The position numbers and the translations under genes were made by a program. From assembly GCA_964564675.1 (NCBI GenBank), contig CAZMBI010000003.1, positions 1-64,000 on the forward strand: a stretch of DNA of 64,000 nucleotides, given 5' to 3'. The stretch is from CAZMBI01 sp964564675 (GTDB taxonomy: Bacteria > Pseudomonadota > Alphaproteobacteria > Rickettsiales > UBA3002). Shown here piece by piece: positions 50,283 through 59,304 of this stretch. The notes below the pieces were generated by a model. That model had not been told where the DNA came from. It was given only the letters and a program-made list of their open reading frames with translations, and did no database searches. Position 1 is the stretch's first letter; each line of letters starts with the position of its first letter.

Positions 50283-52151
50283 ATGGATAGGTTTTTTGAC
50301 GTCATTATCATAGGCGGTGGCCATGCCGGAACGGAAGCGGCGGCGGCGGCGGCACGCCTCGGTGCCGATACGCTGCTGCTGACCCATCGCCGCGATACGA
50401 TCGGCGAGATGTCTTGTAATCCGGCCATTGGCGGGATTGCCAAGGGTACGCTGGTGCGTGAGATCGATGCGCTGGACGGCATCATGGGCCGCGCCATCGA
50501 CCGCGCCGGTATTCAGTTTCGTGTACTCAACCAAAGTAAGGGCCCAGCGGTTCGTGGTCCACGTGCGCAGGCTGATCGCGCACGCTATCGCGAGGCTGTC
50601 CAGTCACTACTGGCAGAATATGACCGGTTACGTATTGTCGAAGATAGCGCCGAAGATATTGTCCGCGATGACAATGGCTATATATGTGGCGTTATCGGGT
50701 CAAGCACTACTATATATAGAGCTGGCGCAGTCGTGATTACGACGGGCACCTTTCTGGACGGCGTCATGCATATGGGCGAAACACAAATCCGCGCGGGCCG
50801 TGTGGGCGAAGCGCCGGCGATTGGGTTATCGAAGACCCTGTACGGGCTGGGACTGCGTATGGGACGGCTCAAGACCGGCACCCCGCCCCGCCTCGACGGC
50901 AGGACAATCGATTGGTCAGCCACCACACCGCAGCCCGGCGACAGCCCACCGCGCCCGTTTTCGTATCTGACAGATCATATCCAGGTTCCACAAATCGCCT
51001 GTTATATCACCCATACCACGCCGCAGGCGCATGCCCTGATCCGTGATAATTTGCATCGCTCACCCATGTATTCCGGCCAGATCGAAAGCGCCGGTCCGCG
51101 CTATTGTCCCTCGATTGAAGATAAGGTGGTGCGTTTTGCCGAGCGTGAACGGCATCAGATTTTTCTGGAACCGGAAGGACTCGATGATGACACCGTCTAT
51201 CCTAACGGCATTTCCACGTCACTGCCCGAGGCCGTGCAGAACGCGCTGATACGCCACATACCCGGCCTCGCCGCAGCTCGCATCATCCGGCCCGGCTATG
51301 CGATCGAATATGATTGTGTAGACCCGCGGGAATTAAAGCCCACCCTTGAGCTCAAAGCCGTTCCGGGATTATTTCTGGCCGGTCAGATCAATGGCACCAC
51401 CGGTTACGAGGAAGCTGGCGCCCAGGGCATCGTAGCCGGACTCAACGCCGCGCTGTACGCAGCTGGATCGCCGCCCTTCGCGATTGACCGTTCGCAGGCC
51501 TATATTGGCGTGATGATAGACGATCTGGTAACACAGGGCACCACCGAGCCTTATCGTATGTTTACCTCGCGGTCTGAATACCGGCTGACCCTGCGCCCGG
51601 ACAATGCCGATCTGCGCTTAACCCAACGGGCGATTGATTTAGGTGCCGCCAGCACTGCACGCCAAAAGCAATTTCTGAATAAAGTCGCCCGGCTTGAACA
51701 CGCCCGGGCCTTTTGTCAGTCGCAGACGATCAGCCCAAACCAAGCTGCGCGTTACGAGCTTCGCTTGAACCAGGACGGGGTGCGGCGCTCGCTTTTCGAA
51801 TTGCTAAGCTATCCCGATATGTCCCACACACAATTGGCTCAGGTTTGGCCGGAGTTGCAGGATATGTACGAAGATGTGCGGGAGCAGCTGACCATTGACT
51901 CACTTTACCGCAACTACCTGGCACGCCAGTCCGCCGACATTTTGTTGTTTCAGAAAGAAGAACATGTGCCGATTCCGACCAGTATTAATTACTGGCAGGT
52001 GGCCTCACTATCTAATGAGGTGCGCGAAAAGCTGGAGACAGTCCGCCCGCTGACGGTCGGGGCTGCGAGCCGCATTCCCGGTGTGACGCCTGCCGCTATC
52101 GCCGCCATCCTGGTCCATATGCGTGCCACTGCCGCTGCAGCCACCTCCTAG
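50283..52151 (+). CDS. mnmG: tRNA uridine-5-carboxymethylaminomethyl modification enzyme MnmG
   Basis: The FAD-dependent partner of MnmE, 622 residues. The FAD site is DVIIIGGGHAGTEAAAAAAR (residues 6-25), followed by IGEMSCNPAIGGIAKGTLVR with a catalytic cysteine, then KTGTPPRLDGRTI and INGTTGYEEAGAQG. The C-terminal helical domain binds tRNA and MnmE (RIPGVTPAAIAAILVHM). No Shine-Dalgarno is seen because a parS site fills that position. rsmG begins two bases after the stop. Confidence 0.94.
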   Translation: MDRFFDVIIIGGGHAGTEAAAAAARLGADTLLLTHRRDTIGEMSCNPAIGGIAKGTLVREIDALDGIMGRAIDRAGIQFRVLNQSKGPAVRGPRAQADRARYREAVQSLLAEYDRLRIVEDSAEDIVRDDNGYICGVIGSSTTIYRAGAVVITTGTFLDGVMHMGETQIRAGRVGEAPAIGLSKTLYGLGLRMGRLKTGTPPRLDGRTIDWSATTPQPGDSPPRPFSYLTDHIQVPQIACYITHTTPQAHALIRDNLHRSPMYSGQIESAGPRYCPSIEDKVVRFAERERHQIFLEPEGLDDDTVYPNGISTSLPEAVQNALIRHIPGLAAARIIRPGYAIEYDCVDPRELKPTLELKAVPGLFLAGQINGTTGYEEAGAQGIVAGLNAALYAAGSPPFAIDRSQAYIGVMIDDLVTQGTTEPYRMFTSRSEYRLTLRPDNADLRLTQRAIDLGAASTARQKQFLNKVARLEHARAFCQSQTISPNQAARYELRLNQDGVRRSLFELLSYPDMSHTQLAQVWPELQDMYEDVREQLTIDSLYRNYLARQSADILLFQKEEHVPIPTSINYWQVASLSNEVREKLETVRPLTVGAASRIPGVTPAAIAAILVHMRATAAAATS

Positions 52152-52153
52152 TC

Positions 52154-52762
52154 ATGGACTATCAGACCTTCACGCAGCATATTGTTGTTCCACGTGGAAC
52201 ATTTGATGCGCTAGCTTATTATGTCGCCCAGCTGGAGAAATGGCAAAGCCGGCTCAACTTGATCAGCCCGAATACCGTCCCGGATATCTGGCACCGCCAT
52301 ATCCTTGATTCCTGTCAATTCTATCCGCACCTTGTTCCACGTGGAACAATGCCCGTTGCCGATTTTGGCAGCGGGGCGGGCCTGCCGGGTCTGGTGCTCG
52401 CCATACTGGGAATCCCAAACCTACATCTTATTGAAAGCGATCAGCGCAAGGCAGTCTTTTTACAGGAAATCGTACGGGCGCTTGAACTGCCGGCTACCAT
52501 CCATGCGACCCGGATAGAGCAAACGCAGATTGCCCGACCGGGCGCCATCACTGCGCGTGGCTGTGCACCCTTAACGCGTTTATTATCATTAGCTTATCCG
52601 TTTTTGTGTGAAAACACGATTTGTTACTTTGCAAAAGGGAAAAATTACGCTACAGAGATAACAGAGGCACAACAGCACTGGGTGTTCCGGTGGCAGGCAT
52701 ATCACAGTAACACGGACCCACAAGCCGCCCTGTTAGCAATCTCCGACATCGCATTGAGGTAG
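52154..52762 (+). CDS. rsmG: 16S rRNA (guanine-N7) methyltransferase RsmG
   Basis: It methylates G527 of 16S rRNA; its loss gives low-level streptomycin resistance. The 202 residues include LEKWQSRLNLISP, the S-adenosylmethionine site VADFGSGAGLPGLVLAILG and IESDQRKAVFLQEIVR. Two perfect parS palindromes lie inside the gene and both are translated as VPRGT (residues 12-16 and 61-65). It sits between mnmG (two-base gap) and parA (three-base gap). Confidence 0.92.
   Translation: MDYQTFTQHIVVPRGTFDALAYYVAQLEKWQSRLNLISPNTVPDIWHRHILDSCQFYPHLVPRGTMPVADFGSGAGLPGLVLAILGIPNLHLIESDQRKAVFLQEIVRALELPATIHATRIEQTQIARPGAITARGCAPLTRLLSLAYPFLCENTICYFAKGKNYATEITEAQQHWVFRWQAYHSNTDPQAALLAISDIALR
52186..52201. 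promoter_or_regulatory. parS site inside rsmG (first)
   Basis: TGTTCCACGTGGAACA is a perfect 16-base palindrome and a canonical ParB-binding site. It encodes part of VVPRGT in RsmG. Confidence 0.9.
52333..52348. promoter_or_regulatory. parS site inside rsmG (second)
   Basis: The same perfect palindrome TGTTCCACGTGGAACA recurs 147 bases after the first, in the same reading frame, and again encodes VPRGT. Confidence 0.9.
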
Positions 52763-52765
52763 GTT

Positions 52766-53548
52766 ATGGCACGTATCCTTTCTGTTGTGAACCAAAAAGG
52801 GGGGGTGGGCAAAACCACCACCGCCGTCAATATGGCCACCGCCCTGGCGGCGGTGGGCAAAACTGTCTTACTGATTGATCTGGATCCACAAGGCAATGCC
52901 AGTACCGGGCTGGGGATAGACTCGCGACGCCGCCGCTTAACCAGCTATCAGATGCTGATCGAAGGCGCACGCGCCAGCGATGCTGCCGTCGAAACTGAAA
53001 TCCCGCGCCTGTCTATTGTGCCTTCTACCATTGACCTATCGGCAGCCGAACTCGAACTGGTCACGATTCCCAAGCGTGAATACCAATTACACAATGCCCT
53101 GAAGGATGATCGGCTTCCCTATGACTATGTCATCATTGATTGTCCGCCTTCGCTGGGCCTGACCACGATTAATGCGCTGACGGCAGCCGATTCGGTGCTG
53201 ATTCCCCTACAGTGTGAATTTTATGCGCTGGAAGGGCTGAGCCATCTGCTTAAAACTATCAAACTCATTCAAAGCAAGTTAAACCCGCCATTGACCATTC
53301 ATGGGGTAATTCTGACCATGTATGATAAGCGTAATAAACTCACCGAATATATCGAAAACGATGTGCGCGGCTTTATGGGGGACGATGTCTATCAAACCGT
53401 GATCCCGCGCAATGTCCGTATCTCGGAAGCGCCGTCCTTTGGCAAGCCCGCCATTGTCTACGATATGCGCTGTGCCGGTTCGCAGGCCTATTTACAGCTT
53501 GCCAAAGAGTTGATTAAACGAGAGAAACGCTTGGTTCAGGCCGCTTAA
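52766..53548 (+). CDS. parA: Chromosome-partitioning ATPase ParA
   Basis: A 260-residue ParA/Soj ATPase that moves ParB-parS complexes over the nucleoid. The deviant Walker A motif is K11-G-G-V-G-K16-T, in VVNQKGGVGKTTTAVN; DLDPQGNASTGLGI and YVIIDCPPSLGLTTINAL complete the nucleotide site. GAGG lies eight bases before the ATG. It is followed by parB after 35 bases, with three parS sites just upstream. Confidence 0.95.
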   Translation: MARILSVVNQKGGVGKTTTAVNMATALAAVGKTVLLIDLDPQGNASTGLGIDSRRRRLTSYQMLIEGARASDAAVETEIPRLSIVPSTIDLSAAELELVTIPKREYQLHNALKDDRLPYDYVIIDCPPSLGLTTINALTAADSVLIPLQCEFYALEGLSHLLKTIKLIQSKLNPPLTIHGVILTMYDKRNKLTEYIENDVRGFMGDDVYQTVIPRNVRISEAPSFGKPAIVYDMRCAGSQAYLQLAKELIKREKRLVQAA

Positions 53549-53583
53549 TATAGGGAATTACAGCAGATTATAGGAGCACTATC

Positions 53584-54516
53584 ATGACTGCCATGCAAAA
53601 GGGACTTGGAAAGGGCCTCTCGGCTCTGATGGGAGAGGAGTACAGCCAGACCGCACCAGAACCCCGCCCGGCCGATAGCGGCCCGCCGGACCGGCTGCCG
53701 TTAGAGCAGATCCATAGCGGTAAATTCCAACCGCGCGCACGTTTTGACGAGGACTATCTGAATGAGCTGGCTGATTCCATTGAGAAAAACGGGGTAATGC
53801 AGCCCATTTTGGTGCGGGCGTCCACCGAACAGGCCGGCATGTATGAGATTATTGCCGGTGAGCGCCGCTGGCGTGCGGCAAAATTAGCCAAGGTAAGCGA
53901 GATTCCGGTTCTGCTGCGCGAGGTAGACGATCAACTGGCGTTGGAACTGGCCCTTGTTGAAAACGTCCAGCGGCAGGACCTGACGCCGCTGGAGGAGTCT
54001 GCCGGCTATCAACGCTTAATGGATGAGTTCGGCTACACGCAGGATGAGCTGGCGCGTACCGTCGGCAAAAGCCGTAGTCACATCGCCAACCTGCTGCGGC
54101 TGCTCACCCTACCGGAAGAAATTAAACAGTTTCTGGATCAGGATGAATTAACCATGGGCCATGCGCGGGCCCTGCTTAATGCCGAGCATCCGGAGAAGTT
54201 GGCGCGCGAAGTGGTCAAGCGTGGCCTCAATGTCCGTCAGACTGAAAACCTCGTGCGCAGCGGCGGGGCAGACTATTCCCAACCGCCGTCCAAGCCGCAG
54301 ACGCCTCATGGGACGCAGTCTAAAAGCAACGGCAGCAGCCGGCCGCGCCAGGAAAAAGACCCGGATATTCTGGCGCTGGAAGAAACCCTGTCCGACAATC
54401 TCGGCCTGACCGTCAGCATCCATGATCAGGGCGGGCAGAAGGGCGAGATCGTCATTCAGTACGGCTCCCTCAGTCAGCTGGATGAAATCCTGCGCCGCCT
54501 GGGTGACAGTATTTAG
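53584..54516 (+). CDS. parB: Chromosome-partitioning protein ParB
   Basis: A 310-residue CTP-dependent DNA clamp that loads at parS. The N-terminus KGLGKGLSALMGEEY is the ParA-interaction tail, and GERRWRAAK (92-100) and ENVQRQDL (126-133) are the CTP-binding motifs. The helix-turn-helix segment ARTVGKSRSHIANLLRLL follows. A polar linker (about residues 232-262) leads to the C-terminal dimer domain (LSDNLGLTVSIHDQ). AGGAG precedes ATG 53584; ATG 53593 is less likely. It ends convergent with holA, 22 bases apart. Confidence 0.95.
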   Translation: MTAMQKGLGKGLSALMGEEYSQTAPEPRPADSGPPDRLPLEQIHSGKFQPRARFDEDYLNELADSIEKNGVMQPILVRASTEQAGMYEIIAGERRWRAAKLAKVSEIPVLLREVDDQLALELALVENVQRQDLTPLEESAGYQRLMDEFGYTQDELARTVGKSRSHIANLLRLLTLPEEIKQFLDQDELTMGHARALLNAEHPEKLAREVVKRGLNVRQTENLVRSGGADYSQPPSKPQTPHGTQSKSNGSSRPRQEKDPDILALEETLSDNLGLTVSIHDQGGQKGEIVIQYGSLSQLDEILRRLGDSI

Positions 54517-54538
54517 CGCCTGCATTTAGAACCGAAGA

Positions 54539-55570
54539 CTATGCCGCAGCGCGGGCAATACGCAACACGGTCTGTGCGCACAGGGTGGCCCCGAGTTCTC
54601 CGCCCCGTTTACTGTCGCGTTCAGCCTCCTGGGTCATCTGCAGGACCCGGTTGATCCGCGCTGTATTCCAGCGCCGCGTATGCGATGCCAGCCGCGGCTG
54701 ATCTTTGAAGAAAACCGGCGGGCGCAATGCCTTGACCGCCTCCTCCACGGACCGCCCATGCCGGCGCATCTGCTGCTGAATCTCCCATAACCGACTGAAA
54801 TGCCTGTGTAGGGCACGTAAAATCACCACCTCCGGCGTACCCTCCAATTGTAACCGGTCGAGCAGGCGGGCGGTATAATCCAGCTGGCCGGCAGCGACCG
54901 CGTGGCACAGCCCGTCAACCCCCTGGTCACTATTATCGCCTAATACATTGCGAATCGAATCAATAGGTATGGATTGTTCGCCAAAATGATACAATGCCAA
55001 ACGCTCCAGTTCGCTCTCGACTGTCATCCGGTCACCAGTGATATGCTGCGCAAGATAGGCAATAGTTTCTCTATCAACCGAAAAGCCACGCGTTTTCAGC
55101 GCTTCCTCTATATATAGCTGGCGGTCCCTGCCTTCTTCCTGATAGCAGGGCAGGGCGGCCAGACGCTTATCACTTTCAAATAATTTGCGTAACGTCGAAC
55201 GCGGCCCGCACTCCTCCGCGGTGACGGCCAGATAATGATGCATGCCAGCCTGTTCGACGGCTGGCTGAATTGCTGCGGCCAGCTTGTCCGAAGCATCCCG
55301 GATAACCACCACCCGCCGATCCCCGAACATACTGATGCTGGCCAGCTCGTCGGCGACGCTCACCGGGTCGGCCAGCACCGTCTCGCAGGCCAGATCCACC
55401 CGTTGAAACGGGTCGTTGGGATCGGGCAACAGGGCCTGCAGGATGTGTTGCAGCCGCTGCCGTACCTGCCCGCGGTCCGCCCCATAGATTAACGCGCCAA
55501 CCACCGGCTGGCCTTTATAAAGGGTCGGCTCGGTGACGAACACCCGGCTGTCACGAACGGTTATTTTCAT
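54539..55570 (-). CDS. holA: DNA polymerase III subunit delta
   Basis: The clamp-loader subunit that opens the beta sliding clamp; 343 residues. The AAA+-like N-terminal fold lacks a functional Walker A, as usual for delta. Recognisable parts are VVGALIYGADRGQVRQRLQ, VRVVVIRDASDKLA-like text (DRRVVVIRDASDKLAAAI) and the C-terminal collar helices (ALHRHFSRLWEIQQQM). The start overlaps the lptE stop by four bases. The neighbourhood leuS-lptE-holA is a common proteobacterial order. Confidence 0.9.
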   Translation of the reverse strand: MKITVRDSRVFVTEPTLYKGQPVVGALIYGADRGQVRQRLQHILQALLPDPNDPFQRVDLACETVLADPVSVADELASISMFGDRRVVVIRDASDKLAAAIQPAVEQAGMHHYLAVTAEECGPRSTLRKLFESDKRLAALPCYQEEGRDRQLYIEEALKTRGFSVDRETIAYLAQHITGDRMTVESELERLALYHFGEQSIPIDSIRNVLGDNSDQGVDGLCHAVAAGQLDYTARLLDRLQLEGTPEVVILRALHRHFSRLWEIQQQMRRHGRSVEEAVKALRPPVFFKDQPRLASHTRRWNTARINRVLQMTQEAERDSKRGGELGATLCAQTVLRIARAAA

Positions 55571-56082
55571 GTGCGTCCACGCTCACGCGCCATCAGTGCA
55601 CTGATACGCAGTTTATAATCCTCCGCCAGTTCGACGACGACACGTCTCAGCGCATCCTGCTGGGCAACAAAGGTCGAATAGTCATTGTCTTCAGAGACGT
55701 TATAATTGACCTGACGGCGGACTTCGCCTTCGGCGATCACTGTATCGTCCGCCATGCGGGTGAGGGTATAGGGCGAAGTGATGGTGATGCGGTAACGCGA
55801 GGCGGTACCGTCGGGCTCGATAATGAACGGCTCAGACTGGCTTTGTATGGCGATTTTAAGCATAAAATCGAGTGGGGTGCTACGTGACTCCGGATTGAGG
55901 TGATCAAGTAACTCAGCGCGCAACAATTCGCCTTCACGCCCCACCGGGGTACTGATCTGAACACCGTTGAGGGCATCGCGAATGTCATAACGCTGCGGGT
56001 TATCGGCATAAATCGGCTGAAACCCGCAACCCACCAGCCATAACGGCAAAAGGATTATCCCCCATATAGCCCGTGCTTTCAT
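55567..56082 (-). CDS. lptE: LPS-assembly lipoprotein LptE
   Basis: A 171-residue outer-membrane lipoprotein that plugs the LptD barrel and delivers LPS to the cell surface. The lipobox is LWLVGC with the cysteine at residue 19, followed by GFQPIYADNPQ, a common LptE start. The rest is a short alpha/beta domain (ALNGVQISTPVGREGELLR, and YRITITSPYTLTRMADDTVI). It overlaps leuS and holA by four bases on either side. Confidence 0.88.
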   Translation of the reverse strand: MKARAIWGIILLPLWLVGCGFQPIYADNPQRYDIRDALNGVQISTPVGREGELLRAELLDHLNPESRSTPLDFMLKIAIQSQSEPFIIEPDGTASRYRITITSPYTLTRMADDTVIAEGEVRRQVNYNVSEDNDYSTFVAQQDALRRVVVELAEDYKLRISALMARERGRT

Positions 56083-58649
56083 GCCGCCACCACATTGACA
56101 ATTTTATTAGGCACCACAATCACCTTACGCACCTGCTTGCCAGCGATGGCCTGGCTGACCGAGGGCAGGGCGAGGGCTTCATTTTCCGCGGCTTTGGCAT
56201 CGATATCCCGTACCAGCTCGAGCGTGCCGCGCAGTTTGCCGTTGACCTGCACCGCCACCGTTACCATGTCATCGACCAGAAACCGCGGATCCGCTTGCGG
56301 CCACGGGCGATCACCTAAACAGTCACTATGGCCCAGCGTTTCCCACATCTCTTCGGCCAGATGCGGCATCATCGGCGCGATCAGATGGATCACCGCCTCC
56401 ACACCCTCCTTATAAACCGCGCAGGCCGGAGCCTGGTCTAACGCCAGCGCGCTAAGCGTATTGGTCAGCTCGCGAATCCGCGCGACGGCCTTGTTATAAT
56501 GAAACCCCTCAATATCTCTGGTGACGGTATCGATGGTTTTGTGAATCGCTTTACGTGTCTTAAGCAGGGACTCGTCGGCTATCGTCTCCGGCGCTGGCAG
56601 CTCGCCGTGCAGCCCCGCCAGCGGTTCGGCAACCATACGCCACAGCCGGTTGATGTAGCGCCAGGCGCCGTCTATGCCGCCTTCGGTCCATTCCAGATCG
56701 CGCTCCGGCGGGCTGTCGGACAGCATGAACAGCCGCGCCGTATCCGCGCCGTAGCTTTCGATTATCTGATGCGGGTCGACCGTATTACGTTTGGATTTAC
56801 TCATTTTCTCCAGCCGCCCGGACGTAACCGGATCGCCGCTTTGGGCGTGAACAAGCCCGCCGTCTTCGGCTTTGACCACCTCGTCCGGATACAGCCAGCG
56901 ACCCTGCGCATCCTGATAGGTCTGGTGGCAGACCATGCCCTGCGTTAGCAGACCGGCGAAAGGCTCCTTGAGATCGAGCAGACCGCAATGCGTTAGAGCC
57001 CGTGTGAAGAACCGGGCATATAATAAATGCAGGACCGCATGCTCAACACCGCCGATATATTGATCCACCGGCAACCAGGCACGCGCCGCCTGCGTATCGA
57101 TTCCTTCTGTCGCGTGTGGCGAGCAAAAGCGGGCGAAATACCAGGAGGATTCAAAAAACGTGTCAAACGTATCAGTTTCACGTTCGGCCGGCTTGCCACA
57201 GGCCGGGCAGGGGACATATTTCCATGTCGGATGATGGGCCAGCGGATTGCCCGGCTGATCAAATGCAACATCCTCGGGCAGTGTGACGGGCAGATCGGAG
57301 GCCGGCACCGGAACCGCGCCGCAATCAGCACAATAAATAATGGGAATCGGGCAGCCCCAATAGCGCTGGCGAGAGACCCCCCAGTCACGCAGGCGGTAAT
57401 TAATCCGCCGGTTACCGATGCCCTGCGCTTCGATGGCGGCAATGGCTTGTTCTTTTGCCTCGTCCACGGGCAGGCCATTGAGAAAATCTGAATTGATCAT
57501 CACACCGTCACTGGTATAGGCATCGTTTTCAACGGCGAAATCCGGCTGGTCGGCCGGTGCTACCACAGTGGTGACCGGCAGATAATATTTTCTGGCAAAG
57601 TCCAGATCGCGCTGATCATGCGCCGGGCAGGCGAAAATGGCGCCGGTTCCGTAATCCATCAGAACGAAGTTAGCAATGTAAAGCGGGTGGGGCTCACCGG
57701 TGAAAGGATGATTTACCTGCAAGCCGGTGTCATAGCCTTTTTTTTCCGCCTTTTCGATGGCCTCCTCGCTAGTGCCCAGCGCATCGCAGGCTTTGATGAA
57801 GGCGGCCATCTGCGAATCATTGGCGGCAAGCTCCTTGGCCAGCTGATGATTGGGCGATATCGCCGCAAAGGACATACCGAAAATTGTCTCCGGGCGGGTT
57901 GTATATACTTCCAGCTTCTCGGCGCGGCCCACCACGTCGAAATGAATGGATGCGCCATACGATTTGCCGATCCATTTTTCCTGCATCAGCTTGACGTTGG
58001 ACGGCCAGCGCTCAAGCGTGCGGATATCTTCCAGCAGCTCATCGGCAAACGCGCTGATCTTCAGGAACCACTGCGAGAGCTGGCGGCGCTCGACCGGTGC
58101 ACCGGAGCGCCAGCCGCGCCCTTCCACCACCTGTTCATTGGCCAGTACGGTCTGATCCAGCGGATCCCAGTTGACATAGGATTCTCTGCGGTAAGCCAGA
58201 CCCGCTTCCAGCATTTTCAGAAAAAAGCGCTGCTCTTGCCGGTAATAGTCGGGATCGCACGTGGCAAACTCGCGGTCCCAATCGTAGGACAGACCGATGA
58301 GTTTGAGTTGCTCGCGCATGGCGGCGATATTCTCATAGGTCCATTGCCGGGGGTGTATACCGCGCTCAATAGCCGCATTTTCCGCCGGCAGGCCGAACGC
58401 GTCCCAGCCCATCGGATGCAGCACCTCAAAGCCCTGCGCCCGTTTATAGCGCGCCAGCACATCTCCCAGCGTATAGTTGCGCAAATGGCCCATATGGATT
58501 TTTCCGGACGGGTAGGGAAACATCTCCAGCACATAATAGCCGGGCTTTTCAGGCCGATCGGAGCAGGCAAACGCGCGGCGCTCAGCCCAGCGCTGTTGCC
58601 ATTTGGCCTCAACGGCACGGTGGGAATAACGGGTGTTAATCTCGCTCAT
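56079..58649 (-). CDS. leuS: Leucyl-tRNA synthetase
   Basis: A class I aminoacyl-tRNA synthetase of 856 residues. The HIGH-type signature is H52-M-G-H55 in PYPSGKIHMGHLRNYT, and the KMSKS loop (LEKMSKSKRNTVDP) lies near residue 616. The editing domain (TTRPETIFGMSFAAISPNH and GTGAIFACPAHDQRD) is present, so misacylated tRNA can be proofread. It is 23 bases downstream of the DUF3576 lipoprotein gene and overlaps lptE. Confidence 0.96.
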   Translation of the reverse strand: MSEINTRYSHRAVEAKWQQRWAERRAFACSDRPEKPGYYVLEMFPYPSGKIHMGHLRNYTLGDVLARYKRAQGFEVLHPMGWDAFGLPAENAAIERGIHPRQWTYENIAAMREQLKLIGLSYDWDREFATCDPDYYRQEQRFFLKMLEAGLAYRRESYVNWDPLDQTVLANEQVVEGRGWRSGAPVERRQLSQWFLKISAFADELLEDIRTLERWPSNVKLMQEKWIGKSYGASIHFDVVGRAEKLEVYTTRPETIFGMSFAAISPNHQLAKELAANDSQMAAFIKACDALGTSEEAIEKAEKKGYDTGLQVNHPFTGEPHPLYIANFVLMDYGTGAIFACPAHDQRDLDFARKYYLPVTTVVAPADQPDFAVENDAYTSDGVMINSDFLNGLPVDEAKEQAIAAIEAQGIGNRRINYRLRDWGVSRQRYWGCPIPIIYCADCGAVPVPASDLPVTLPEDVAFDQPGNPLAHHPTWKYVPCPACGKPAERETDTFDTFFESSWYFARFCSPHATEGIDTQAARAWLPVDQYIGGVEHAVLHLLYARFFTRALTHCGLLDLKEPFAGLLTQGMVCHQTYQDAQGRWLYPDEVVKAEDGGLVHAQSGDPVTSGRLEKMSKSKRNTVDPHQIIESYGADTARLFMLSDSPPERDLEWTEGGIDGAWRYINRLWRMVAEPLAGLHGELPAPETIADESLLKTRKAIHKTIDTVTRDIEGFHYNKAVARIRELTNTLSALALDQAPACAVYKEGVEAVIHLIAPMMPHLAEEMWETLGHSDCLGDRPWPQADPRFLVDDMVTVAVQVNGKLRGTLELVRDIDAKAAENEALALPSVSQAIAGKQVRKVIVVPNKIVNVVAA

Positions 58650-58672
58650 GGCTTACGGGCCGCAGTGATCGG

Positions 58673-59179
58673 TTAGCGTATGCTTCTGACTTTCAATTCC
58701 CGCGCGCGGGTGAGAATCGTATCTTCAAGGTCACGTTCCAGCTTGTCGGGCACTGTCACGTCAATCCATTGGCTGTCTGGCATTTTTTCCTGTTTGAACA
58801 GCGAGACGTTAATGCCGTCCGCACGCAGGTTGCGATCAAGGATCAGGGCCGTGACCTTAAACCGCTCGCCGCGCGCGTTCGGGTCTTCATACCAGTCGGT
58901 GATGACCACGCCGCCAAACGGATCAGCCGAGGCCAGCGGCATAAAGGCCAGCGTGTCGAGCGTGGCGCGCCACAGGAAACTATTAACACCCAACGGGTTG
59001 GTGCCGGCAGCCGACTCATCGCCGCCGCCCAGGGTCAGTCCATCGCCGGTCAGCTTGCCGCGACCAGCCTGGCGCTCAATTTCCGTACGCTCAGGAAAAC
59101 TGATTTCTTTTTCGACATCGCCGCAGGCACTTAATAACAGGGCGCAGGCGGCGGATAATAGTAAGATGGAAATACGCAT
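58673..59179 (-). CDS. DUF3576 lipoprotein
   Basis: A 168-residue lipoprotein (lipobox LLLSAC, cysteine 18) of an alphaproteobacterial family without a known function. The conserved core is NPLGVNSFLWRATLDTLAFM, then SADPFGGVVITDWY and GERFKVTALILDRNLRADGI. It usually lies upstream of leuS and lptE, as here, which suggests a role in outer-membrane assembly. That role is inference. It is the first gene of the DUF3576-leuS-lptE-holA unit. Confidence 0.87.
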   Translation of the reverse strand: MRISILLLSAACALLLSACGDVEKEISFPERTEIERQAGRGKLTGDGLTLGGGDESAAGTNPLGVNSFLWRATLDTLAFMPLASADPFGGVVITDWYEDPNARGERFKVTALILDRNLRADGINVSLFKQEKMPDSQWIDVTVPDKLERDLEDTILTRARELKVRSIR

Positions 59180-59207
59180 GGCACTCTTCGGTTATGTTGT
59201 GTTCATA

Positions 59208-59242
59208 CAATGGGGTTAATACTGCAATGGGTGTTAATACAA
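59208..59242. repeat. Tandem imperfect duplication, units of 17 and 18 bases
   Basis: CAATGGGGTTAATACTG (59208-59224) is followed directly by CAATGGGTGTTAATACAA (59225-59242). It lies in the upstream region of the DUF3576 gene, next to the porin terminator, and may carry its promoter. Confidence 0.75.
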
Positions 59243-59244
59243 TG

Positions 59245-59274
59245 AAAAAGGGCGACGCTACGTTAGCGTCGCCC
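59245..59274 (-). terminator. Rho-independent terminator of the porin gene
   Basis: On the minus strand GGGCGACGCT, a five-base loop and AGCGTCGCCC form a perfect 10-bp stem followed by five T residues (A-run at 59245-59249 on the plus strand). It lies 30 bases after the porin stop. Confidence 0.92.
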
Positions 59275-59304
59275 TTTCCGTTAAGCAAGTGTTTCTAGCC
59301 TAAA

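Noticed and set aside
57618..58676. A plus-strand open frame of 352 codons
   Set aside because: Antisense to leuS; no recognisable protein features.
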